Below are positions 33,581 through 42,800 of a DNA stretch of 64,000 nucleotides, one piece after another; within the stretch, counting starts at the first letter, position 1; every line of letters begins with the position of its first letter. Location: positions 372,001 to 436,000 of the forward strand of contig NZ_QXFN01000003.1 of assembly GCF_004886325.1 (NCBI RefSeq), given 5' to 3'. The stretch is from Cellulomonas telluris. Lineage in GTDB: Bacteria > Actinomycetota > Actinomycetes > Actinomycetales > Cellulomonadaceae. Below the pieces are notes generated by a model that searched no databases, was not told the DNA's origin, and was given only the letters and a program-made list of their open reading frames with translations. A program made the translations under genes and the position numbers.

Positions 33581-33925
33581 GTGCGGCTCACGACGCTGCT
33601 CGACACCATGGACCACAGCGGATCCGGCCCGTGGCCCACCGACAGCACCGCGACGACGGACGACCGCCAGCAGTTCGACCGCATGGTCGCCGACCTCATC
33701 CCCTGCCGGTCGAACGACCCCGAGCTGTGGTTCGCCGAGCGCCAGGCCGACGTGGAGCGCGCAAAGGCGCTCTGCCAGACCTGCCCCCTGATCGAGGGCT
33801 GCCTCGCGGGCGCCGTCGAGCGCGCCGAGCCGTGGGGCGTCTGGGGCGGTCAGGTCTTCGTCGGCGGTGTGGTCGTGCCCACCAAGCGCGGGCGCGGCCG
33901 GCCCCGGAAGGTCGCGGCCGCCTGA
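33581..33925 (+). CDS. whiB7: WhiB7 transcriptional regulator (Fe-S, AT-hook)
   Basis: WhiB7/WblC binds sigma-A and activates intrinsic antibiotic-resistance genes. The 114-residue protein has the four-cysteine Fe-S set (one Cys in DLIPCRSNDPELWF, then LCQTCPLIEGC, giving CxxC-x5-C), the WGVWGG turn (about 85-90), and a C-terminal AT-hook KRGRGRPRK (about 102-110), the mark of WhiB7 among WhiB paralogues. GTG 33581 has AGGAGG 5 nt upstream. Control appears to be double: a WhiB7-type promoter at 33125-33163 and a uORF/terminator leader at 33234-33500. It follows uvrD2, the same neighbour as in mycobacteria. Confidence 0.96.
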   Translation: MRLTTLLDTMDHSGSGPWPTDSTATTDDRQQFDRMVADLIPCRSNDPELWFAERQADVERAKALCQTCPLIEGCLAGAVERAEPWGVWGGQVFVGGVVVPTKRGRGRPRKVAAA

Positions 33926-33956
33926 CCGGCGGTCCGTCACGTCGTCACCACCCCTC

Positions 33957-33992
33957 GCCGGGTCCCGGCCGCCGCTGCGGCCGGGGCCCGGC
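33957..33992. terminator. Hairpin terminator after whiB7
   Basis: 16-bp stem with one G-T pair (33957-33972 with 33977-33992), loop cgct, between the convergent whiB7 and ThiF-like genes. Confidence 0.7.
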
Positions 33993-34036
33993 GTCGCCGT
34001 ACCCGCACCGCCCGGTGCTCGCACCGTCCCGGCCGG

Positions 34037-35083
34037 TCAGGTGCGCGGTGCCGGGTCCGGCTCGGGCGGCGCCGTGCACCCGCAGTCCGGGTGCGGTGCC
34101 CAGGTGCGCAGCCGGGGCACGAGGTCGGGCACCGCGACCTCGGCGGTCGCCCCGCACAGCGTGGGCACGGCACCCGCGAGCATCGTGAGGACCTGCGCGG
34201 CCGCGAGGGCCGCGCACGTGGCCGCGAGGAGCCCGACCTCGCCCGTCGGCTCGGCCGCCGGCGTCGCGGTGCGGTCGGTCCGACCCGTGACCGCGGCGAG
34301 CACCCGCGGCCAGGCGGGGTCCACGTCGGCGCGGTGCAGGTCGAGGCAGCGCAGGCACGGGTCCGCACCGGGCCGCACGCACGGCCCGACCACGGCGTCC
34401 GCGGTGCGCACGACCACCGACAGGTGCGGCACCCGCGCCGACAGGAGCAGCGCGGCCCGGGCCGGGTCGGCGGCGTCCCGCTCGACGACCACGACCACGT
34501 CCGGCTCCGCGTCGCGGTCGACCCGCACCTCGGGGGCGACGTCCCGCAGCGCACGGCGCAGCGCCGCGGCCCGCGGGACGCCCACGTCGCTCCACCGGTG
34601 CGCACCCGCGGCGACGTCACGGGACCGGACGGGGGCGTCGTCGTCGAGGAGCAGCGTGCCCACGCCGGAGGTCGCGAGCAGCCGGGCGATGCCGGCACCG
34701 GTGGGTCCCAGGCCGACGACGCCGACGACCGCGGCGGCGCGCGCCGTGACGACCGACTCGCCGGACGCGTCGGCGCGCAGCAGCGTCCACGCCGCCGCGT
34801 CGGCGGCGGTCGGCCCGCGGACGAGGTCCGCGCGGTGGGGGTCGGGTCGCACGAGACCGGCGGCGTGCAGGGCGGCCAGGGTCGCCTGCGCCGCGGGCCC
34901 GCGGGACCGCACCAGCGCGTCGAGGTCGGTGCCGTCCTCGACGGCGCACCACATCGTGGCCTCGTGGGGGTCGAGGCCGTCCAGCACGACGGCCCACCGG
35001 GGGTCGGTCCCGACCTGGACGGCGTCGGCGGACCGCGGCAGGACGCGCAGCCCGGGGAGCAGGCGGAGCGGGGTGCGGGTCAC
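34037..35083 (-). CDS. ThiF/E1-like adenylyltransferase-fold protein
   Basis: The 348-residue protein has an N-terminal winged or small domain (about 1-110, with DGLDPHEATMW and HAAGLVRPD) and a Rossmann fold of the ThiF/MoeB type: VVGVVGLGPTGAGIARLLATSGVG (split at about 125-148) then LLLDDDAPVRSRDV. Zinc-type cysteines occur as PCLRCLDLHR and, near the end, HPDCGC. ThiF proteins adenylate the C-terminus of a small carrier or peptide; the partner is unknown here. The position next to whiB7/uvrD2 is shared by other actinobacteria. GTG 35083 follows CAGGGT by 6 nt (leaderless). Confidence 0.8.
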   Translation of the reverse strand: MTRTPLRLLPGLRVLPRSADAVQVGTDPRWAVVLDGLDPHEATMWCAVEDGTDLDALVRSRGPAAQATLAALHAAGLVRPDPHRADLVRGPTAADAAAWTLLRADASGESVVTARAAAVVGVVGLGPTGAGIARLLATSGVGTLLLDDDAPVRSRDVAAGAHRWSDVGVPRAAALRRALRDVAPEVRVDRDAEPDVVVVVERDAADPARAALLLSARVPHLSVVVRTADAVVGPCVRPGADPCLRCLDLHRADVDPAWPRVLAAVTGRTDRTATPAAEPTGEVGLLAATCAALAAAQVLTMLAGAVPTLCGATAEVAVPDLVPRLRTWAPHPDCGCTAPPEPDPAPRT

Positions 35084-35159
35084 GGCGTCACCCTGGCAGG
35101 GCGTCGCCAGCCGCGGTGCGCGTCGTCCACAGCACCCGTCGCGGGGGGCCGGACGCGCC

Positions 35160-35189
35160 GAGGGCACCGTCGCAGGCGACGGCGCCCTC
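35160..35189. terminator. Hairpin terminator downstream of the small zinc-ribbon gene
   Basis: Arms gagggc (35160-35165) and gccctc (35184-35189) enclose a second GC stem (ccgtcgc/gcgacgg). It terminates the minus-strand gene ending at 35223. Confidence 0.55.
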
Positions 35190-35222
35190 GTGAGCGTCTG
35201 CGCGGACGTGGCCGCGGTGAGG

Positions 35223-35381
35223 TCAGGCCTTGCCGAGGATCCGGTTGAGCTTCGTGCCGCAGACGGGGCACGTGGCCTTGGCCATGCGGCGGCCGGACTC
35301 GGAGACGACGACGTCGCCCTCCGCCTCCCGCTTCTCCTTGCACTTCACGCAGTAGAACTCGCCCGCCCAGGTGTCGGCCAT
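35223..35381 (-). CDS. Small zinc-ribbon protein (DUF5679 family)
   Basis: A 52-residue protein with two CxxC knuckles: FYCVKCKEKRE near residue 11 and ATCPVCGTKLNRIL near residue 38, so a small zinc ribbon. Sequence and length match the DUF5679 family; function unknown. ATG 35381 has GGAGGGA 4 nt upstream. A possible -10 TACTGT (35467..35462) sits inside the perfect inverted repeat CGGTCT/AGACCG (35458-35475), a candidate operator. The gene precedes the ThiF-like gene on the same strand with its own terminator between them. Confidence 0.85.
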   Translation of the reverse strand: MADTWAGEFYCVKCKEKREAEGDVVVSESGRRMAKATCPVCGTKLNRILGKA

Positions 35382-35572
35382 GTGGTCCCTCCTCGTCCTC
35401 CGTCAACGGACGGCGGGGGGCCGTCCGGGCACCGGACCGTCGACGGCCACCGTGCGGTCTCACAGTAGACCGGACGCCGTCGTCGTCCCCGTGGCTGCGG
35501 TGCGCCGCGCCGTCCCGGACGGGTGAACGGGTTCGCGCGGGTCGGTGCACCCGCCGTGCACGGCGAGGGCGC

Positions 35573-35578
35573 TAGCGT
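35573..35578 (+). promoter_or_regulatory. -10 box of the M48-type peptidase gene (leaderless)
   Basis: TAGCGT, 6 nt before the ATG at 35585. Confidence 0.5.
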
Positions 35579-35584
35579 GCGTGC

Positions 35585-36286
35585 ATGCCGACGCCGCGCG
35601 AGCCGGACCCGCGGGGTCTGCCCGTGCCCGCGGTGGAGGTCCGCCGGTCGCGCCGCCGGGTGCGGACGGTCAGCGCGTGGCGCGAGGGCGAGCGGACCGT
35701 CGTGGCGATCCCCGCGCGGTTCACCCGTGCGCAGGAGCGCGAGTGGGTCGGACGCATGGTCGAGCGCCTCGCCGCCCAGGAGCGCCGGCGTCGTCCCTCC
35801 GACGCCCAGCTGCTCGCGCGCGCGCAGGACCTCTCGCGGCGCTACCTGGGCGGGCGCGCGGTCCCGTCGACGGTCCGCTGGTCCTCGAACCAGGGGCGGC
35901 GCTGGGGGTCCTGCACGCCGTCCGACGGGACGATCCGGATCAGCGACCGCGTGCGGGGGATGCCGCGCTGGGTCCTCGACTACGTCCTGCTGCACGAGCT
36001 CGCGCACCTGCTGCAGCCGGGGCACGGCCCGGACTTCTGGGCGGAGCTGGCCGCGTACCCGCACACGCAGCGGGCGCGCGGCTTCCTCGAGGGCTACGCG
36101 TTCCTGCGCGACGGCCCGCCCGCGGGCGAGGGGCCCGCCGAGCCGCCGGCCGACGACGCGTCCGACGCCGACGACACCGTCGAGGGGGACGTCGTCCTGG
36201 ACGAGCCCCTGGCCGCGGAGGACGACGCGGGGCAGGACCTCGACGGGCCGGCGGACGACGGCGAGGCGGCCGGCCCGGCCCGGTGA
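35585..36286 (+). CDS. YgjP/M48-type zinc metallopeptidase
   Basis: The 233-residue protein contains [15 protein letters not shown], the hallmark upstream of the active site in YgjP/DUF45 peptidases, and [22 protein letters not shown] with the HExxH zinc site (HELAH) and third His in GHGPDFW. An acidic, low-complexity tail (about 175-233) follows and is probably disordered. No signal peptide, so cytoplasmic. Its substrate is unknown; SprT relatives cut DNA-protein crosslinks, and its place among DNA-repair genes makes a related job possible but unproven. It converges on the DUF2342 gene 10 nt away. Confidence 0.88.
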   Translation: MPTPREPDPRGLPVPAVEVRRSRRRVRTVSAWREGERTVVAIPARFTRAQEREWVGRMVERLAAQERRRRPSDAQLLARAQDLSRRYLGGRAVPSTVRWSSNQGRRWGSCTPSDGTIRISDRVRGMPRWVLDYVLLHELAHLLQPGHGPDFWAELAAYPHTQRARGFLEGYAFLRDGPPAGEGPAEPPADDASDADDTVEGDVVLDEPLAAEDDAGQDLDGPADDGEAAGPAR

Positions 36287-36296
36287 CGCGGCGGCG

Positions 36297-37754
36297 TCAG
36301 CCCGCGGCCCCCTCCGGACCGCGGTGCTCGTCCTCGTCCGGTCCGCGGTCGCCGGTGGCGGCGTCCGCGTCCAGGATCTCGGCGAGCGCGCGGTCGAGGT
36401 CCGCGCTGCCCTCGGCCTCGGCCTGGCGGCGCGCGTCGTAGCCGGCCGGGTCGTCGAGGTCCTCGGACGTCGGCACCAGGTCGGGGTGGGCCCAGACCGC
36501 GTCGCGCCCGTCGACGCCGCGGGTCGCGCCGAGGTGCGCCCAGACCTCGGCCGCGTCGCGCAGCCGGCGGGGGCGCAGCTCGAGACCGACGAGGCTCGCG
36601 AACGTCTGCTCGGCGGGTCCGCCGGCGGCGCGCCGGCGGCGCACCATCTCGCGCAGCGGCACGGCGTGCGGCAGGTGGGGTGCGGCGGCAGCGGTGGCGA
36701 CCTCGTCGACCCAGCCCTCGACGAGCGCGAGGGCGGTCTCGAGGCGGGCGAGCGCCGCCTCCTGCGCGGGTGTCGTGCGGGGCGCGAAGACGCCGCCCGA
36801 CAGCGCCTCCTGCAGCGCGGCCTGGTCGGTCGGGTCGATGGACCGGACCGCCTCCTCGAGCTGGTCGACGTCGATCTCGATGCCCCGCGCGTACGACGCG
36901 ACGGCCTCGAGCAGGTGCGCGCGCAGCCAGGGCACGTGCGCGAAGAGCCGGCTGGCCGCGGCCTCGCGCAGGGCGAGGTAGAGCCGCACCTCCTCGGGCG
37001 GCGCGTCCAGCCCCTCGGCGAACGCGTCGACGTTCGCGGGGACCAGCGCGGGGGCGGAGCGCTCGAGGAGCGGCAGCCCGATGTCCGTCGTGCCGAACAC
37101 CTCGCGGGCGAGGGTGCCCGCGGCCTGACCGACCTGCAGGCCGAACACGGCCGAGCCGAGGCCGCGCAGGAGCTGGGCCGGGTCGCCGAACGGCATCCCC
37201 GCCGGGAAGCCGCCCGGCAGGCCGAGCGGGCCGTCCTCGTCGGGGTCCGGGCGCAGCGCCTCCGCCAGCGCCTCGGCGAGCGAGGCGGCCACCGGCTCGG
37301 TGAGCGTGCGCCACGTCGGCAGGGTCGCCTCGACCCACTCGGCCCGGCTCCACGCACGGGCCGGCCCGGGCGACGGGGGCAGGTCGGTGGCCGCGTCGAG
37401 CCACAGCTCCGCGACGGACAGCGCGTCGACGACCTCGCGGGCGCGTGCGGGGGACAGGGACGGGTCGCCGCCCTGCGCGGCCTGCCGGCGCGCGAGGTCG
37501 TGCGCCATCTGCCAGTTGACCGGCTCGTCGCCCGACGTCGCGAGCATGCGCTGCACCTGCGCCATCGCCTGCTGCAGGGCGGCCGGGTCGGCGGGCAGGC
37601 CGGATGCCGCGGCCATCGCGGCGGGGTCGACACCCATCGACCGCATGCGCGCGATGGCCTCGTCGGCGGCGGGGCCGAGCATCGCGCGCAGGACCTGCTC
37701 CCACTGCTCCGGGTCCTGCTGGGGACCGCCGGGGGCGGGGACGTCGGGGCTCAT
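36297..37754 (-). CDS. DUF2342 family protein (putative zinc-dependent metalloprotease)
   Basis: The 485-residue helical protein matches the DUF2342 family (mycobacterial Rv3195 group), annotated by databases as a zinc-dependent hydrolase. Recognisable segments are LGSAVFGLQVGQAAGTLAREVFG, LVPANVDAFAEGLDAP, LFAHVPWLRAHLL, and ALVEGWVDEVATAAA followed by RRRRAAGGPAEQTFASLVGLELRPR. I see no HExxH motif, so the catalytic label should be treated with care. ATG 37754 has AGGAGG 5 nt upstream. It is divergent from the PDZ-Lon gene, as in mycobacteria (recalled). Confidence 0.85.
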   Translation of the reverse strand: MSPDVPAPGGPQQDPEQWEQVLRAMLGPAADEAIARMRSMGVDPAAMAAASGLPADPAALQQAMAQVQRMLATSGDEPVNWQMAHDLARRQAAQGGDPSLSPARAREVVDALSVAELWLDAATDLPPSPGPARAWSRAEWVEATLPTWRTLTEPVAASLAEALAEALRPDPDEDGPLGLPGGFPAGMPFGDPAQLLRGLGSAVFGLQVGQAAGTLAREVFGTTDIGLPLLERSAPALVPANVDAFAEGLDAPPEEVRLYLALREAAASRLFAHVPWLRAHLLEAVASYARGIEIDVDQLEEAVRSIDPTDQAALQEALSGGVFAPRTTPAQEAALARLETALALVEGWVDEVATAAAAPHLPHAVPLREMVRRRRAAGGPAEQTFASLVGLELRPRRLRDAAEVWAHLGATRGVDGRDAVWAHPDLVPTSEDLDDPAGYDARRQAEAEGSADLDRALAEILDADAATGDRGPDEDEHRGPEGAAG

Positions 37755-37872
37755 GCGGGCCTCCTGGCTCGGGGGGCACCACCGTAACCACGGCCGCGCC
37801 GGCGCCGGCAGGAGGGGGTGCGCCGGTTCGCTCAGGGCGGACCGACGCGCGGACGTGCGCGATGATCGGTGC

Positions 37873-39003
37873 GTGCTCGACGACCAGCCCGTCCCGCCCG
37901 GCTCCGCGGACCCCGCCCCCGCCACGACCTCCGAGGCCGACGCGCGCCCGCGGGCGACGCCGCGGGCGCTCGTGCTGTCCGTCGGGATGCTCCTCACGGC
38001 CGCGCTCGCGGGCGTGCTCGTGGTGCTGCCGGCCCCGTACGCGGTGACCAGCCCCGGGCCGACCCGCGACGTGCTGGGGGAGGCGGAAGGCACCCCGCTC
38101 ATCCAGGTCGAGGGCGCGCAGACGTACCCGTCGAGCGGTGAGCTGCGCCTGACGACGATCTCGGGCACCGGCGGCCCGGGCTACCCGTCGTACGTGTCGA
38201 CGGTGCTGCGCGGCTGGGCGTCCGTGACGTCGGTCGTCCGTCCGGTCGAGGAGGTCTTCCCCCCGGACGCGACGCAGGAGGAGATCGACGAGTCGAACAC
38301 CGAGCTCATGGTGTCGTCGCAGGAGAACGCGACGGTGGCCGCGCTCACCGAGCTCGGCTACGAGGTGCCGGCGACGCTCGTGGTCGCCGGCACGGTCGAG
38401 GGCACGCAGGCGGAGGGCCTCCTGGAGGAGGGGGACGTCCTGACCGCCATGGACGGCGAGGCCCTGCCCGACTACCAGACGCTCGTGGCCCGCCTGCAGG
38501 ACGTGACGCCGGGGGACGCGGTGACGCTCGCGGTGACCCGGCACGGGCAGCCGCTCGAGGTCGAGGTGACGACGGGCGAGCGCGAGGACGGCGGCGCGCA
38601 GATCGGCGTCTACGTCGACCCGTCGTTCGAGCTGCCCGTGGACGTGACCATCAGCATCGACGGCATCGGCGGGCCGAGCGCCGGCACGATGTTCGCGCTG
38701 GGGATCGTCGACGTGCTGACCCCCGAGGACGAGGCGGACGGCGAGGTCATCGCCGGGACCGGGACGATCGACGTGACGGGCGAGGTCGGGCCGATCGGGG
38801 GCATCCGGCAGAAGCTCGCCGGCGCCCGCCGGGACGGTGCCGCGTGGTTCCTCGCGCCGGCCGGCAACTGCGGCGAGGTCGTCGGCCACGTGCCGGACGG
38901 CCTGCGCGTCGTGCGGGTCGCCACGCTGCACGACGCGCGCGAGGCCATGACGGCGATCGGCGCGCGGGAGGCGGACGACCTGCCCACCTGCACCGCGGGC
39001 TGA
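37873..39003 (+). CDS. Membrane-anchored PDZ and Lon-type (S16) protease
   Basis: The 376-residue protein has one N-terminal transmembrane helix (about 35-57: LVLSVGMLLTAALAGVLVVL), then a YlbL-like region with VTSPGPTRDVLG, a PDZ domain (VVAGTVEGTQAEGLLEEGDVLTAMDGE..., about 170-240) and a C-terminal Lon proteolytic domain. The Ser-Lys dyad is visible: Ser in GIGGPSAGTMFALG and Lys in GPIGGIRQKLAGA. It likely cleaves membrane or secreted substrates. GTG 37873 has GATGAT 6 nt upstream. Its stop codon lies in the first copy of a 27-bp tandem repeat. Confidence 0.92.
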   Translation: MLDDQPVPPGSADPAPATTSEADARPRATPRALVLSVGMLLTAALAGVLVVLPAPYAVTSPGPTRDVLGEAEGTPLIQVEGAQTYPSSGELRLTTISGTGGPGYPSYVSTVLRGWASVTSVVRPVEEVFPPDATQEEIDESNTELMVSSQENATVAALTELGYEVPATLVVAGTVEGTQAEGLLEEGDVLTAMDGEALPDYQTLVARLQDVTPGDAVTLAVTRHGQPLEVEVTTGEREDGGAQIGVYVDPSFELPVDVTISIDGIGGPSAGTMFALGIVDVLTPEDEADGEVIAGTGTIDVTGEVGPIGGIRQKLAGARRDGAAWFLAPAGNCGEVVGHVPDGLRVVRVATLHDAREAMTAIGAREADDLPTCTAG

Positions 39004-39065
39004 GCCCGCCCCACCTGCACCGCGGGCTGAGCCCGCCGCACCTGCACCGCGGGCTGAGCCCGCCG
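38985..39065. repeat. 27-bp tandem repeat (3 copies plus partial) covering the PDZ-Lon stop codon
   Basis: Copies at 38985-39011, 39012-39038 and 39039-39065, then a partial copy from 39066. Each has gcgggc-tga-gcccgc, a 6-bp hairpin with the stop codon in its loop. The array lies between convergent genes and may act as stacked terminators. Confidence 0.85.
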
Positions 39066-39101
39066 CACCCGCGCGGCGGGCCGGGCCGGCCCGGGCGCGC
39101 G

Positions 39102-39692
39102 TCAGTCGAGCGTCGCCCGCACGGCCTGCACGAGCCCGGGCACGAAGTCCGGGCCCTGACCGACCGCGTCGTCGCTGTCGTGCGCCCGGGTGCGCAGGGC
39201 GCACCACGCCGGTCCGGCCCGCAGCGCGCCGACGGCGATCCGGACGTCCTGCCGGGCCGGGTGCGCCAGCAGCGCGGACAGCGCCTGCTCGGGGTCGTCG
39301 GGCAGGTCCGCCTCCGCCTCGGGCGGCAGCACGACGCGCTCCACCGTGACGGCCGCGCCGTCGACGGCCGGCGGCCAGGACAGCCCGGCGAGCAGCTGCT
39401 CGAGGTCGTCCGCCGCGGGCAGCCCCTCCTGCTCGATCGACGTCAGGTGCCAGTCGTCGGCCTCGGCGGCCGCCAGCACGGCCGGGTCGAGCTGTGCCGC
39501 GAGCCCGGGCTCGGAGGCCAGCGCCGCGCGCGTGCGCACGAGCGCGAAGACGCGGACGGGTGCGTCCCACCCGGCGCCCGCGACGTGGTGCTCGATCTCG
39601 CGGACGGCGTCGGCCAGGGCGCGCACGGCGCGGGCGTCGGGCCCGGACGCGGAGGGGTGGTCGGAGGGGGCCGGGGACGGGGGAGTGCTCAC
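39102..39692 (-). CDS. PPA1309 family protein
   Basis: The 196-residue acidic protein matches the PPA1309 family of actinobacteria, with AVREIEHHVAGAGWDAPVRVFALV, DWHLTSIEQEGLP, LSWPPAVDGAAVTVERVVLPP and RTRAHDSDDAVGQGPDFVPGL as recognisable segments. Function unknown; no membrane segment or catalytic motif. GTG 39692 follows GACGAT by 7 nt, favouring a leaderless start there; an ATG three codons upstream (39701) is the alternative. It is divergent from the UPF0182 gene, with which it is usually found. Confidence 0.85.
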   Translation of the reverse strand: MSTPPSPAPSDHPSASGPDARAVRALADAVREIEHHVAGAGWDAPVRVFALVRTRAALASEPGLAAQLDPAVLAAAEADDWHLTSIEQEGLPAADDLEQLLAGLSWPPAVDGAAVTVERVVLPPEAEADLPDDPEQALSALLAHPARQDVRIAVGALRAGPAWCALRTRAHDSDDAVGQGPDFVPGLVQAVRATLD

Positions 39693-39828
39693 GCGGGCCA
39701 TCGTCGCACCGCGTGTGGGAACCTGGGGGGCCGCCGGCGCGTTCGCCAGGCGACGGGTCCCGCCCGTCCGCTCGACGGACCGCACACCGGCCCGAGGAAC
39801 CCCGAGAAACGACGAGGAACGCCACGCC

Positions 39829-42800
39829 GTGACCTTCGCCTCCCCGCCCCGCCCACGACCGGACGCGCCGCGCCGCCGCGGCCCCCTGGTCCCGACGCTG
39901 ATCACGCTCGCCGCGATCGTCGTCCTCGTCCTGGTGCTCGCCCAGGTCTGGACCGAGGTGCTGTGGTTCTCGCAGCTCGGGTTCACCGAGGTGATCCGCA
40001 CCGAGTGGCTGACCCGCGCCGTGCTGTTCGTGCTCGGGTTCCTCGTGATGGCCGCGGCCGTGGGCTTCTCCCTCAGCTACGCGTACCGCTCGCGCCCCGT
40101 GTACGCGCCGTCGACGCCGGAGCAGGCGAGCCTCGACCAGTACCGCGAGGCCATCGAGCCGCTGCGCCGCCTGGTGCTCGTGGTCGGCCCCGTGGTGCTC
40201 GGCCTGTTCGCGGGCGGCGCGGCGTCCCAGCAGTGGACGACCGTGCAGCTGTGGCTGAACGGCCGGGAGGTCGGGGAGTCCGACCCGCAGTGGGGCATGG
40301 ACATCGGCTTCTACCTGTTCACGCTGCCCGGCCTGCGGTTCGTCGTCTCGTTCCTCATGGCGGTCGTCGTCCTGTCGATCATCGCGGCGGTCGCGACGCA
40401 CTACCTGTACGGCGGCCTGCGGATCGGCGGCCGGCAGAGCGGCGCGCCGCGCACGACGCGTGCGGCCCGCGTGCACCTGGCGGTGCTGGGTGCGCTGGTC
40501 CTGCTGCTCATCGCGGCGAACTACTGGCTGGACCGGTACTCGATCCTGACGAAGCAGCAGACCGGGGGGCAGCGCTGGCAGGGCGCGGGCTTCACCGACG
40601 TCAACGCGGTCATCCCGTCGAAGGCGATCCTCGCGGTCGCTGCGGTCGTCGTCGCCGGCGCGTTCGTCGCGACGGCCTTCAGCGGCAACTGGCGCCTGCC
40701 GGCCATCGGCGTGGGGCTCATGGTCGTCGCCGCGATCGTGGTCGGCGGGGTCTACCCCGCGGTCGTGCAGCGGTTCCAGGTGCAGCCGAACCAGCAGGAC
40801 GCCGAGGCGGACTACATCCAGCGCAACATCGACGCCACGCTGGCGGCGTACGACCTCGAGGACGTGCAGACCAGCGAGTACGACGCGAACGTGACCGCGG
40901 AGCCGGGCGCGCTGCGCGAGGACGCGGAGACGACCGCCTCGATCCGCCTGCTCGACCCGAACATCGTCTCGCCGTCGTTCAAGCAGCTGCAGCAGATCCG
41001 CGGCTTCTACGACTTCCCCGACTCGCTCGCGGTCGACCGCTACACGATCGACGGCGAGAGCCGCGACACGGTCATCGCGGTGCGCGAGCTCAACCAGGAG
41101 GGCCTGAACGCCCAGCAGCGCAACTGGACCAACGACACGACCGTGTACACGCACGGGTACGGCGTCGTCGCCGCCTACGGCAACACCCGCGGTGCGCGCG
41201 GTGCACCGGAGTTCTGGGAGAGCGGGATCCCGACCGCCGAGGCCGCGACCTCCGACCAGCTCGGCGAGTACGAGCCGCGCATCTACTTCGGCCAGTCGTC
41301 GCCGGAGTACTCGATCGTCGGCGGCCCCGAGGGCAGTGACGGGTGGGAGTTCGACTACCCGGACGACGAGACGGGCACCGGCTCGGTGCCGTACCGCTTC
41401 CCGACGCAGGACACCTCCGCCGGCCCGTCGGTGGGGAACATGTGGCACAAGCTGCTGTACGCGCTCAAGTTCGGCGACGAGCAGATCCTGTTCTCCGAGC
41501 GCGTCAACGAGAACTCGCAGATCCTCTACGACCGCAACCCGCGCGACCGCGTCGCGAAGGTCGCCCCGTACCTCGACCTCGACGGGCGCGTGTACCCGGC
41601 GGTGGTCGACGGGCGGGTCAAGTGGATCGTCGACGGCTACACGACGTCGGACCAGTACCCGTACGCGGCCACGCGCTCCCTCGAGGAGGCCACGACGGAC
41701 TCCCTCACCGAGCGGACCGCCACGGTCGAGGCGCTGCTGCCCAAGCAGGTCAACTACATCCGCAACTCGGTGAAGGCCACGGTCGACGCGTTCGACGGCT
41801 CGGTCGACCTGTACGCGTGGGACACCGAGGACCCGGTCCTGCAGGCGTGGGCGGACGTCTTCCCGACGTCGCTGCAGCCGCTGGAGGAGATCAGCGGCGA
41901 CCTGATGAGCCACCTGCGCTACCCGGAGGACCTGTTCAAGGTCCAGCGGGCGCTGCTCGGGCAGTACCACGTCACCGACGCGGGCCAGTTCTTCTCCGGG
42001 AACGACTTCTGGCAGAGCCCGGCCGACCCGACCACGTCCAACGCCGAGGTCGCGCAGCCGCCGTACTACCTGACGCTGCAGATGCCGGGCGAGGACGAGG
42101 CGACGTTCTCGCTGATGTCGACGTTCATCCCCAGCGGTGCGAACGCGCGCAACGTGCTCACCGGCTACCTGGCGGTCGACGCGGACGCCGGCTCGACCGC
42201 GGGGGAGATCGCCGAGGGGTACGGCACGCTGCGGCTCCTGGAGCTGCCGCGTGACTCGACCGTCCCCGGCCCGGGCCAGGCGAGCGCGAACTTCACGGCC
42301 GACCCGGTCGTGTCGAACGAGCTCAACATCCTCGCGCGCGGCGACTCGACGGTGCGGCGCGGCAACCTGCTGACCCTGCCCGTCGGCGGCGGCCTGCTGT
42401 ACGTCCAGCCGGTGTACGTGCAGGCGTCCAGCGGCACGACGTTCCCGCTGCTGCAGCGCGTGCTCGTGTCGTTCGGCGACGAGATCGGGTTCGCGCAGAC
42501 CCTCGACGGGGCGCTCGACCAGGTCTTCGGCGGCGACTCGGGGGCGGACGCGGGCGACGCCGGCGCCGAGCCCGTGGAACCGCCTGCGGGCGGGGAGGAG
42601 CCGGTCGAGGGCGGCGACACCGGGACGGGTGCCACGCCGGCCCCGACCGGGGAGGCCACGCCGGCCCCGACCGAGGGTGCCCCGGCTGCGCCGCCGGCCG
42701 ACGCCCGGACCGCGCTCGACACGGCGCTGCGCGACGCGCAGGCGGCGATCGAGGCCGGTCAGGCCGCCCTCGCCGAGGGTGACTTCGCGGCCTACGGCGA

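Noticed and set aside
38985-39065. Tandem repeats as a CRISPR array
   Set aside because: The 27-bp copies are contiguous with no spacers, and there are no cas genes.
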